64,000 bases of DNA, taken from the NCBI RefSeq assembly GCF_036088315.1, contig NZ_CP107996.1, positions 1,550,001 to 1,614,000 on the forward strand. The letters are read 5' to 3'. A model generated the notes under the pieces. The model made no database searches. It was not told where the DNA came from and saw only the letters and a program-made list of their open reading frames with translations. This stretch comes from Streptomyces sp. NBC_00344. Its GTDB lineage: Bacteria > Actinomycetota > Actinomycetes > Streptomycetales > Streptomycetaceae. Numbering within the stretch: the stretch's first letter is position 1; each line of letters opens with the position of its first letter. Shown here piece after piece: positions 1 to 7,433 of this stretch. A program made the translations under genes and the position numbers.

Positions 1-272
1 GACGTGGTGTCCGAAGTGGCCACGCTGGAGGTGTCCGGTCGCTTTTCCGATCGGGTCTCCGGCTGCTGGGCAGAGGATGTCCGCTGCGCAGGCGGCGCCG
101 GAAGCGTCGGCCTGGCAGCGGGACGGGGCCCCGGGCGGGCGGGGCGAGGCACGGCCGCGGGGCGCGGACCGGGTACGGGACGGGGGTTCGGCGTAGCGCG
201 GCCGGCGGCCGGAGCGACGCGGGGACCCTGGGCACTCTCGTGAATCTGAGGCTCCTCGGGGATGAGAGGCAT
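1..272 (-). CDS. Pro/Ala/Arg-rich protein, N-terminal part (runs off left edge)
   Basis: A reading frame opens at an ATG at 272 and stays open leftward to the first base of the window, so only about 90 N-terminal codons are present. It begins MPLIPEEPQIHES and then becomes a low-complexity stretch dominated by Pro, Arg and Ala (for example RPVPGPRPAAVPRPARPGP), followed by a Ser/Thr/Gln-rich part. Third codon positions are mostly G or C, as in real genes here, and the other strand offers only an unconvincing short frame. No Shine-Dalgarno is obvious before the ATG. Such tails often precede a membrane or globular domain, which would lie outside the window. Function unknown. It has the same orientation as rnhB, 97 bp away. 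Confidence 0.55.
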   Translation of the reverse strand, partial: MPLIPEEPQIHESAQGPRVAPAAGRATPNPRPVPGPRPAAVPRPARPGPRPAARPTLPAPPAQRTSSAQQPETRSEKRPDTSSVATSDTT

Positions 273-369
273 GGATGGTTGTCTATCAAACGACGGCGCG
301 CAAAGCACCACCGGGTGGGCACGTCAGTACGATTCGAGCAGAAGAGTTCTCCGCTGATCCACCGAAAAT

Positions 370-1080
370 TCAGAATTCGAAGCCGAGTTGGCCCCCGTCT
401 TCAAGTGCGACAGCTTCCGCGGAGAGACGGGTCTTCTTCAGGTGCCGCCACTGAGGCAGCCCGTCGAGATAGGACCAGGAGAGCCGGTGGTGCGGGGTGG
501 GCCCCCGCTCCGCCAGCGCGGCCTTGTGCACGGGTGAGGGGTACCCCGCGTTGGCTTCGAAGGCGAAGCCGTCACAGACATCGGACTGAGCCGCAAGCTC
601 GGCCATCATCGCGTCCCTGCGCACCTTGGCAATCACGGAGGCCGCCGCTACGGCGATGCAGGACTGGTCGCCCTTGATCACCGTACGGACCCGCCAGGGC
701 AGACCGAGGTAGTCGTGCTTGCCATCGAGGATCACCGCGTCCGGGCGGGCCGGAAGCGCCTCGAGTGCGCGTATGGCGGAGAGCCTCAGTGCCGCCGTCA
801 TCCCGAGGTCATCGATCTCCTCCGGGGAGGCATGCCCCAGTGCATAGGCGGTGACCCATGACTCCAGCCGCCCCGCCAGGTCAGTGCGACGCTTGGGGCT
901 GATGAGTTTGGAGTCGGTGAGTCCCGTCGGCGGGCGGCGAAGTCCGGTGACGGCGGCGCAGACGGTGACGGGGCCGGCCCAGGCCCCGCGTCCGACCTCG
1001 TCGACACCTGCGATGATCTTGGCGCCCGTGGTGGCGCGCAGCGAGCGCTCGACGGTGTGCGTGGGTGGTTCGTACGGCAT
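370..1080 (-). CDS. rnhB: Ribonuclease HII
   Basis: Cleaves the RNA strand of RNA-DNA hybrids and removes ribonucleotides misincorporated in DNA. At 236 aa it has usual family length. The signature [14 protein letters not shown] (residues 25-38) carries the first acidic metal ligands, Asp27 and Glu28; a further acidic residue lies in [11 protein letters not shown]. The C-terminus ends in FEF after a short acidic tail. The ATG at 1080 has no clear ribosome site, so the mRNA may have a very short leader. It lies between the partial Pro-rich gene and a TetR gene, all on the minus strand. Confident from motif, length and locus. Confidence 0.97.
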   Translation of the reverse strand: MPYEPPTHTVERSLRATTGAKIIAGVDEVGRGAWAGPVTVCAAVTGLRRPPTGLTDSKLISPKRRTDLAGRLESWVTAYALGHASPEEIDDLGMTAALRLSAIRALEALPARPDAVILDGKHDYLGLPWRVRTVIKGDQSCIAVAAASVIAKVRRDAMMAELAAQSDVCDGFAFEANAGYPSPVHKAALAERGPTPHHRLSWSYLDGLPQWRHLKKTRLSAEAVALEDGGQLGFEF

Positions 1081-1141
1081 GGCGCCAGCAAGCCTACGCC
1101 GCCGGACACCGCACGCGACACCCCCGGTGCCCCACCCGGTG

Positions 1142-1768
1142 TCATCCAGGGTGCGGGCGCAGCAGCGGCACCATCACATCGTCGACCATCCGGGCAAGAT
1201 CATCATCCGGAAATTCACTTCCGCACACCTTGGACCGATACATCATCAACCCTGGGATCACATCGCAGATCAGCGTGCTCACAGCATCCGGGCGGACATC
1301 GCCCCTCTCAATCCCACGCAGCACTACGCCCTTGAAACGACGAGCGGACGGCTCGGCCACATGCTGCAGAATCAATTCATGGAAGCGCTCGGCTGCCGTG
1401 TTGTCGCATTCGTGAAGAACTGAGCGAAGTGCAAACCCAGGCTTGGAGAACATCGCGTCCCGTATCCGCCGACATAGCTGGAAGAGGTCATCGCGGACAC
1501 TTCCGTAGTCGGTGTCCTCATCCAGATCCGGCAGACCGGCCCTCAGCGCGTCGGCGACCAGCTCCTCCTTCGAGGGCCAGCGCCGGTAGACGGCGGCCTT
1601 CCCCGTCTGAGCCTCGGCGGCGACCCCCTCCATGGTGAGACCACTCCAGCCGACCGTACTCAACTGCTCCAGAGCAGCATTCAGGATCGCCCGCTCCAGC
1701 ACCGGCCCCCGGCGCCGCAGCGAGACACGCTGCACTCCGGAGTCCGCAGTCCGGCGCGAAGTAACCAT
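1142..1768 (-). CDS. TetR/AcrR family transcriptional regulator
   Basis: About 208 aa. The N-terminal third is a TetR helix-turn-helix: [20 protein letters not shown], then [19 protein letters not shown], the recognition-helix region with the typical [11 protein letters not shown]. The C-terminal two thirds form the ligand and dimer domain and show no recognised specificity. It is transcribed divergently from the efflux pump starting near 1975, and a 20-bp palindrome lies between them, so it most likely represses the pump and itself until a pump substrate binds. A GTG at 1777 would add MEP; I prefer the ATG at 1768 because GGAG sits 8 nt upstream of it, while the GTG has no usable site. Confidence 0.92.
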   Translation of the reverse strand: MVTSRRTADSGVQRVSLRRRGPVLERAILNAALEQLSTVGWSGLTMEGVAAEAQTGKAAVYRRWPSKEELVADALRAGLPDLDEDTDYGSVRDDLFQLCRRIRDAMFSKPGFALRSVLHECDNTAAERFHELILQHVAEPSARRFKGVVLRGIERGDVRPDAVSTLICDVIPGLMMYRSKVCGSEFPDDDLARMVDDVMVPLLRPHPG

Positions 1769-1885
1769 CGGCTCCACTCCGTCAGTACCGGCTCGTACGC
1801 AATCACTTGATCAACACCCCCAGTGTCGCCGAAAAGCGGACCAGGGTCGACCTTCCCCTCCCACACCGGCTCTCGAACCAATACT

Positions 1886-1905
1886 AGTGAACGGTTGCGT
1901 TCTCT
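1886..1905. promoter_or_regulatory. Candidate TetR operator between regulator and efflux pump
   Basis: Inverted repeat AGTGAACG-GTTG-CGTTCTCT: eight-base arms matching at 7 of 8 positions around a 4-base spacer, 20 bp overall. Size and near-perfect symmetry suit a TetR dimer site. It lies in the only gap between the divergent TetR and MFS genes, 70 to 90 bp before the preferred pump start. Confidence 0.55.
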
Positions 1906-1974
1906 AAGTCGTGGTCGCTAATGTCACCACCGGGGGACGACTCAGTGCACCAACTCGCCCCAGGGGGAAGTTTC

Positions 1975-3540
1975 GTGTCTTCTGATCAAATAGATACGTC
2001 GCTGCACGACGTATCCGTTCCGGACTCCGGCCCACGGCCGGCACACCCGGGCATCGCACTCACCGTCATAGCCGCCTGTCAGCTCATGGTGGTGCTCGAC
2101 GCCACCATCGTGAACATCGCTCTGCCTCACATCCAGACCGCGCTCGGTTTCTCCACCAGCGATCTCACCTGGGTGATCAACGCCTACGCGCTCACCTTCG
2201 GCGGGATGCTGCTGCTCGGTGGCCGGGCCGGGGATTTGCTGGGCCGCCGCCGGATGTTCATCACGGGCATTCTGCTCTTCACCCTCGCCTCCCTGCTCGG
2301 CGGTTTCGCCCAGGAGCCGTGGCAACTGCTCGCCGCGCGCGCTTTGCAGGGTGTCGGTGGCGCCATCGCGTCGCCCACCTCGCTCGCACTGGTCGCCACC
2401 ACGTTTCCCGAAGGCCCTGAGCGCAACCGGGCATTCGGGGTGTTCGCCGGCGTCTCTGCAGGCGGTGGGGCGCTCGGACTCCTCGCGGGAGGCATGCTCA
2501 CCGACTGGCTCGACTGGCGGTGGGTACTCTTCGTCAACGTCCCCATCGGGCTCTTCATCGCATTCCTCGCCCCGCGCTACATCAACGAGTCGGAACGCCA
2601 CCCGGGCCGGTTCGACGTCACAGGCGCGGTAGCGTCGACCGCCGGCATGGCTGCTCTCGTGTACGGATTCATCCGCGCCGCGAAGGACGGCTGGAGCGAC
2701 GACGTCACGCTGTGCTCCTTCGGTGCCGCTGTAGTGCTCCTCATCGTGTTCGTCGCTGTGGAGCGCCGATCGGCTCAGCCCATCACCCCTTTGCGGATGT
2801 TCGCCGACCGCAATCGTTCGGGCACCTACGTCATGATGCTCAGCCTGGCCGCCGCGATGTTCGGGATGTTCTTCTTCATCGTGCTGTTCGTGCAGAACGT
2901 GCTTCACTACAGCCCGATCAAGGCGGGCTTGGCCTTCCTGCCCGTGACCGTCGCCATCATCACCGGTGCCGGGCTCTCCACTCAGCTCCTGCCGAGGCTC
3001 GGTCCGAAGCCGTTCATGGTCACCGGCACTGTCTTCACCGCAATCGGCATGAGCTGGCTCACCCTGATCGACCCCGACAGCTCATATCTGGGCGGTCTTC
3101 TCGGCCCCATGGTGCTCTTCGGCTTCGGTATGGGTCTCAACTTCGTCACCCTGACGCTCACCGCCGTTTCCGGTGTCGCCGACAGAGAGTCCGGTGCGGC
3201 ATCCGGCCTGCTCAACACCACCCAGCAGGTCGGAGGGGCCCTGGGACTCTCCATCCTCACGACCGTCTTCGGTACCGCCAGCCGCAATGAGGGGACGAAG
3301 CAGGCCGCGAAGTTCCTGGCCGACGGAACACCGCAGCAGAAGGCTGCCTTCGCCAGAACACACACACTGCCCGCTCCCTGGAGCGACGCGGTGCTCGCAC
3401 ATGGCATCGGCGTTTCTTTCATCGCCGCGGTCGCCCTGGTCGCGCTCGCAGTAGTCACCGCCGTTTTTGTCATCCAGGTCCGCAGGAGTGACCTCGAGGC
3501 ACTCAGCGGCAAAGCCGGGGCCGCAGTCCCCGGCGCCTGA
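1975..3540 (+). CDS. MFS drug efflux transporter, DHA2 (14-helix) family
   Basis: About 521 aa. A proton-driven exporter in the cytoplasmic membrane. The first helix carries MVVLDATIVNIALPHI, a DHA2 signature; the loop between helices 2 and 3 has GGRAGDLLGRRRMF (motif A); RALQGVGGAIASPTSLAL lies in helix 4. Repeated hydrophobic segments continue to the C-terminus, compatible with 14 helices. The GTG at 1975 is preferred because AGGGGGAAG precedes it; an in-frame ATG at 1921 lacks a ribosome site but would give 539 aa, and a GTG at 1945 is also possible. Divergence from a TetR gene suggests drug-inducible expression. The substrate cannot be read from sequence. A strong hairpin follows the stop. 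Confidence 0.93.
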   Translation: MSSDQIDTSLHDVSVPDSGPRPAHPGIALTVIAACQLMVVLDATIVNIALPHIQTALGFSTSDLTWVINAYALTFGGMLLLGGRAGDLLGRRRMFITGILLFTLASLLGGFAQEPWQLLAARALQGVGGAIASPTSLALVATTFPEGPERNRAFGVFAGVSAGGGALGLLAGGMLTDWLDWRWVLFVNVPIGLFIAFLAPRYINESERHPGRFDVTGAVASTAGMAALVYGFIRAAKDGWSDDVTLCSFGAAVVLLIVFVAVERRSAQPITPLRMFADRNRSGTYVMMLSLAAAMFGMFFFIVLFVQNVLHYSPIKAGLAFLPVTVAIITGAGLSTQLLPRLGPKPFMVTGTVFTAIGMSWLTLIDPDSSYLGGLLGPMVLFGFGMGLNFVTLTLTAVSGVADRESGAASGLLNTTQQVGGALGLSILTTVFGTASRNEGTKQAAKFLADGTPQQKAAFARTHTLPAPWSDAVLAHGIGVSFIAAVALVALAVVTAVFVIQVRRSDLEALSGKAGAAVPGA

Positions 3541-3546
3541 GTCAGA

Positions 3547-3587
3547 GCCCCGTCGCGTCCACCGTCCTACGACGGACGCGACGGGGC
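3547..3587. terminator. Bidirectional hairpin terminator
   Basis: GCCCCGTCGCGTCC at 3547-3560 pairs perfectly with GGACGCGACGGGGC at 3574-3587 around a 13-base loop. It starts 7 bases after the pump stop and overlaps the last codons of the convergent ADP-ribosylglycohydrolase gene, so it can serve both. There is no U tract, as usual in Streptomyces. Confidence 0.75.
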
Positions 3588-4496
3588 CCACTCCGGAAGC
3601 TCTTCGGTCCGCTCCAGCCATCCGGCGGGCACTGCGGCGCGGCCGCCTGCTGCCACCACGCCTCCGACGATCGCGCAGGTCGTGTCGACGTCACCGCCCA
3701 CCTGGGCCGTCGTCCAGAAAGCCTGCTCGAAGTCACCGAGGCCACGGGCCGCCGACCACAGCGCGAACGGCACGGTGTCGTGCGCGCTCGTTCTGCGCCC
3801 GCAGCCCAGCACCGCAGCGACCGTGGCGGCGTCGTCGTAGTCGAGCATGTCCCTCGCCCGGCGCAGCCCCGCCCCGACGGCACTGCGCGGAACGAGCGCG
3901 ATCACGCCGTCCAGCAGCCCTGTCGGAGTCGGCGGCCCTGTCGGGGCCGCCGCCAGGGCAGCCGCAGCAGCGACGGCCATGCTCCCCACCACCGCTTCAC
4001 GGTGCTGGTGTGTGGTGTACGCCGAGATCTCGGCCTGATGCGTCGCCTGCTCCGGATCGTGCGCGTACCACGCGCCGAGCGGTGCGATCCGCATGGCCGC
4101 TCCGTTGCCCCACGATCCCTGACCGTTGAAGAGCGCACTGGCCAGCTCGCGCCAGTCGCCGCCCTCCCTGATCAATCGCAGCATCCGGTTGACCGCAGGG
4201 CCGTAACCGCGGTCGAAATCGTGCCGCTCGGCGAATGAGGCAGCCAGGGCGTCCTGGTCGACACGGCCGTGCGAAACCAGCACGGCCAACACGGAGCAGG
4301 CCATCTCGGTGTCATCCGTCCACTGCCAGATACCGGCCGGCAGTTCACGCCGGGCGAGGAGTGGGTAGTTGTCGGGGACGAAGAACTGGGAACCCAGGGC
4401 GTCTCCCACGGAGAGCCCGCGCAGGCTGGCCCGGGCGCGCCCGAATGAATCGGGGACAGACCCGGGAACGGGGTGGAATGCGGAGTCGGCGGTCAT
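3567..4496 (-). CDS. ADP-ribosylglycohydrolase family protein (DraG-like)
   Basis: 309 aa. The family removes ADP-ribose from proteins or small molecules using two Mg ions. The expected blocks occur in order: GLSVGDALGSQFF near residue 30, WTDDTEM near 60 (Thr-Asp-Asp metal ligands), GNGAAMRIAPLG near 130, and GGDVDTTCAIVGG near 270 (second set of Asp ligands). All metal-binding acidic residues appear intact, so an active enzyme is expected. The true substrate (protein, nucleic acid end or metabolite) is not visible. Its last codons overlap a terminator hairpin shared with the convergent pump gene. It sits 12 bp downstream of the histidine phosphatase gene, so the two may be cotranscribed. 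Confidence 0.92.
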   Translation of the reverse strand: MTADSAFHPVPGSVPDSFGRARASLRGLSVGDALGSQFFVPDNYPLLARRELPAGIWQWTDDTEMACSVLAVLVSHGRVDQDALAASFAERHDFDRGYGPAVNRMLRLIREGGDWRELASALFNGQGSWGNGAAMRIAPLGAWYAHDPEQATHQAEISAYTTHQHREAVVGSMAVAAAAALAAAPTGPPTPTGLLDGVIALVPRSAVGAGLRRARDMLDYDDAATVAAVLGCGRRTSAHDTVPFALWSAARGLGDFEQAFWTTAQVGGDVDTTCAIVGGVVAAGGRAAVPAGWLERTEELPEWAPSRPS

Positions 4497-4508
4497 CGCG
4501 GTCCAACT

Positions 4509-5168
4509 CTAACCGGTGGCGCCGTACGACTCCGGGAGCCGCCAGTGCTCGAAGGGCCGGTCGAGGGTGTATCTGCCGTCCTCGGCCAGCAGAAGCGTCC
4601 GGGTCTCGTCGTTGCCCGGGTTGGCGAGCGCCTCGAATTCCGCCACCGACCAGTGGAACCAGCGCATACAGAAGAGCCGCATGGTCAGCCCGTGCGTCAC
4701 GAGCAGGACGTTCGGCGGGTGATCAGGATCCTCGAAGCTGCGGTGCAGGCTTTCCAGGAAAGCTCCCACCCGGTCGTAGACATCCGCGCCGGACTCCCCC
4801 TGCGCGAAGCGGTAGAAGAAATGACCGTACGCATCGCGATACGACTTCTGCAGTCGCACATCGTCACGATCCTGCCAGTTTCCCCAGTCCTGCTCCCGCA
4901 GCCGCGGCTCCTCCCTGATCCGCACCTGATCAGAGTCGAGACCGAAGGCTCTGAACGTCTCGTGGGTGCGGCGGTAGGGCGAGACATACGTGCTCACCGC
5001 CTCCTGCCCGAACAGCTTGCGCAACCGGGCCCCGGTCTCCTTCGCCTGGTCCCAACCCGTCTCCGTGAGCTTCAGAGCGTGATCGGGCTCGCGTTCGTAC
5101 ACCGTGTCATCGGCATTGCCCTCCGACTCGCCGTGCCGGACGAGGACGATGCGTTGTGGTCGCGCCAT
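4509..5168 (-). CDS. Histidine phosphatase superfamily (phosphoglycerate mutase-like) protein
   Basis: 219 aa. The N-terminal VLVRHGESEGN motif contains the His that becomes phosphorylated, with its partner Arg; the second active-site His is in LLVTHGLTMRLF near residue 155. The family covers cofactor-dependent phosphoglycerate mutases and many acid and sugar phosphatases. This length and the lack of mutase-specific insertions favour a phosphatase with unknown substrate. Start ATG at 5168. Only 12 bp separate it from the downstream ADP-ribosylglycohydrolase gene in the same direction. Confidence 0.92.
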   Translation of the reverse strand: MARPQRIVLVRHGESEGNADDTVYEREPDHALKLTETGWDQAKETGARLRKLFGQEAVSTYVSPYRRTHETFRAFGLDSDQVRIREEPRLREQDWGNWQDRDDVRLQKSYRDAYGHFFYRFAQGESGADVYDRVGAFLESLHRSFEDPDHPPNVLLVTHGLTMRLFCMRWFHWSVAEFEALANPGNDETRTLLLAEDGRYTLDRPFEHWRLPESYGATG

Positions 5169-5229
5169 GCCAAGACCCTAGATCGAATTCGAGCCGACTG
5201 CTCCAGGCACACCACAAGCAGGCTGTACA

Positions 5230-5835
5230 TCACACGGTCCAGGAGGGTTCCAGCTGGACGACGTCCCCTGCCAGCGCCATGACATCGGCGTCGATCTGGG
5301 CACGCAACGAGAGCCGCTCCACCCGCTCGGGCCGGTACTTTCCGCGCTCGGCCGCCGACTGCCACATCGAGAGCACCAGGAACTCGTCACCGGGGGCCTG
5401 GCCGAACAGCCCGCGCAGCATCCCCGGGGACCCCGCCATCGCTGGGTTCCAGACCTTCTCCTGCATCAGCGCGAAGTGCTCTGCCCGGTCCGCGTGCACT
5501 CGGCAGTGCGCGACGCGGACCACATCGGCGTCCGCGAAGCGCGGCTCGAATCCGGTTTTCACGTCGAAGCGGTGGTCGAAGAGCTTGACCTGCACATTCT
5601 TGCGGGTCCCTGATTGCGCGGAAGCGAGACGGTCGTACGAACGCGCCATGAACGAGTCATAGAAAGGACGGCTTTCCCAGAAGGTAAAGATGTGGGCCAC
5701 ACCCTGCCGACCGCGGCTCCAGCCACCCCCCTGTCCCCGGAAGCCCGGTTCACCCAGCAACCCCGCCCACCTCCGCTGCCCCTGCTCGAACCCCCGAAGG
5801 TCCGTCACCGTGCAGCGAGTCCACTTGACCAGCAC
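5230..5835 (-). CDS. YdbC-like, DUF4937 domain protein
   Basis: 201 aa, soluble, no signal or membrane segment. Begins MLVKWTRCTVTDLRGFEQGQ and contains AHIFTFWESRPFYDSFM and a second half with VRVAHCRVHADRAEHFALMQ. The arrangement suggests two ferredoxin-like halves related to the antibiotic-biosynthesis-monooxygenase (dimeric alpha-beta barrel) fold, and I recognise it as the YdbC/DUF4937 type found in many Streptomyces. Its biochemical role is not established. The GTG start at 5835 has no Shine-Dalgarno, but TACGAT lies 6 bases upstream in a -10 position, so the transcript is probably leaderless. Confidence 0.75.
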   Translation of the reverse strand: MLVKWTRCTVTDLRGFEQGQRRWAGLLGEPGFRGQGGGWSRGRQGVAHIFTFWESRPFYDSFMARSYDRLASAQSGTRKNVQVKLFDHRFDVKTGFEPRFADADVVRVAHCRVHADRAEHFALMQEKVWNPAMAGSPGMLRGLFGQAPGDEFLVLSMWQSAAERGKYRPERVERLSLRAQIDADVMALAGDVVQLEPSWTV

Positions 5836-6023
5836 CGCGCCATCGTACGGCCAGGAGAGTGACGCCGGTCATGCTCGGACGAAGTGCATCGCGGCCAGTT
5901 CGGCAGAAGCCCTCCGGCCAGCTCAATTACGGTCATGTGGCCAAGAATCCGGTCAAGGTCGCCGCAAAAACTGTCAGCGCCCCGGCCGGCTCCCCGAGGA
6001 CGAGGGCCCCGCCCCAGGTCTGT

Positions 6024-6836
6024 CTACTGGCTCAGCGCGGCCAGCCGTCTCGCGTCGGCAGCAGCCACATCGATCCCGAACTCCCCGGCGAGCACCCGCC
6101 CGAGGTCGTCGGAGGCAATCCTCCGTCGCTCCACCGTCCCATCGGCACAAACCGACGTCAGCTCATCCCGTACAAGCATCAGGCGAACTCCGGATCTTCG
6201 GCACTGCGCCACCACCTGCCCTACGAATTTCGACTGCGGATGCGTAGAGCTGTAGTGGTTCATGACCTCGAAGTCGCCCGGATACAGGACCTGGGGCGCA
6301 AACGCGTAGAGATCCGACCATCCCTCGGGGCGCAGCGCCCGCAGCACATGGATCCCGTCGTCCTCGAGGGCGATCCCGAAGGTCCAGCCGTCCTGAACCA
6401 CCACCGCTCCGTCGCGCAGCGGTATGGGCTCCAGTACGCCCTGCGCGCCGAACCCCGCGTCCACGAGCCACTGCTCCCCGCCGATGGCGACGACGAGCAA
6501 GGCGTGTGTCACCGGAGTGATCGTCGCTCCCCGCGTACGGTTTCGCGCCCCGCGCGCGGTGACCTCGAACCCCAGGCGCTCCAGGGCTGCCGCCAGCAGG
6601 GAGTTCTGCTCGTAGCAGTAACCGCCACGCCGCCGCGCGACCAGTTTGTCCTGGATGCTCTTCGTATCCAGAGACACCGGCCGGCCGAGCGCCACATCCA
6701 GATTCTCGAACGGGATAGCGGCGACATGTGCCCGGTGCAGTGCCCGCAGTGTGCCGACTGCCGCGTCGGTCTCCCCCTGATGACCGATCCGAGTCAAGTA
6801 CGCGTCCATATCCAGCTGTTCGCCGCTCCATGTCAT
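6024..6836 (-). CDS. nat: Arylamine N-acetyltransferase
   Basis: About 270 aa, the family's usual length. Transfers acetyl or propionyl groups from CoA to arylamines and hydrazines, and related enzymes close ansamycin rings. The catalytic triad is visible: Cys74 in RRRGGYCYEQN, His111 in VTHALLVV and Asp126 in LVDAGFG. The N-terminal MDAYLTRIG and PFENLDV motifs are also typical. I take the ATG at 6836; a TTG at 6845 would add three residues and neither has a clear ribosome site. No polyketide genes flank it, so a general xenobiotic or CoA-pool role is more likely than a biosynthetic one. Confidence 0.95.
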   Translation of the reverse strand: MTWSGEQLDMDAYLTRIGHQGETDAAVGTLRALHRAHVAAIPFENLDVALGRPVSLDTKSIQDKLVARRRGGYCYEQNSLLAAALERLGFEVTARGARNRTRGATITPVTHALLVVAIGGEQWLVDAGFGAQGVLEPIPLRDGAVVVQDGWTFGIALEDDGIHVLRALRPEGWSDLYAFAPQVLYPGDFEVMNHYSSTHPQSKFVGQVVAQCRRSGVRLMLVRDELTSVCADGTVERRRIASDDLGRVLAGEFGIDVAAADARRLAALSQ

Positions 6837-7362
6837 GGAAACCAATGATCGTCACCCCGGCGTCGCGAACCAACCGGTTTCCGAACGCCCGGCACCGGCC
6901 GGGAACGGTCCGCTCCCAGCGGCTCAGTGCGCGGCGGCAGCCGTCCCGCGCGTCAACGGACCAAGGCCCCCCGCTATGAGCGCCCCTCACAGTCAACGCC
7001 GTGTACTGCGGCCCTCTTACGGGTGCGGAGCGCGGGCGCGAGCACTTCCAGGCCTCCAGGCACTCGCGTCGGCGTGGTTGCTCACCTCGGAGGCGGAAGG
7101 GTTCAGTGTCTCGAGTACGTCGCGCAGCAGGTCTATGCCCCGTCGAGAGACGCCCTCACTCTGCCCATGATCACGTGAGCCGGAACACTGGAAGCCCCGT
7201 ACGTCACAGACGTCTCTGGAATTGGCGTTTCGGCCGGACAGCAGCGCTTCGCTACAGCCCGGAGTGGTATCTGTCGGACGGGCGGATTCATCGTCGGCAC
7301 CCCGCGGCTCGGGGGCAACGCCGCGAATCGGAGCAGCGCCTCACTCCGGCCCGGCAAGCGCA
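6837..7362. other. Gap without an intact gene; possible coding remnant near 7017-7165
   Basis: About 525 bp between nat and the nrdJ terminator. No frame on either strand has a ribosome site and convincing codon use. On the minus strand a frame open from about 7350 to a stop at 7017 has no ATG, GTG or TTG start. Its last part reads SEGVSRRGIDLLRDVLETLN with about 80 percent G/C in third positions, unlike random sequence. This could be the decayed end of a former gene. I cannot name it. Confidence 0.3.
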
Positions 7363-7398
7363 GGAGCGGTGGAGCCCGCAATACGGCTCCACCGCTCC
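7363..7398 (-). terminator. nrdJ terminator hairpin
   Basis: GGAGCGGTGGAGCC at 7363-7376 and GGCTCCACCGCTCC at 7385-7398 form a perfect 14-bp stem with an 8-base loop, starting 36 bases beyond the nrdJ stop. Confidence 0.8.
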
Positions 7399-7433
7399 CG
7401 ACCAGCTAGTTCATCTCCAGCAACCGACCGAAA

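Noticed and set aside
1942..2907. 321-codon minus-strand frame opposite the efflux pump
   Set aside because: Glu/His/Gly-rich antisense shadow of membrane-protein codons, no start signals.
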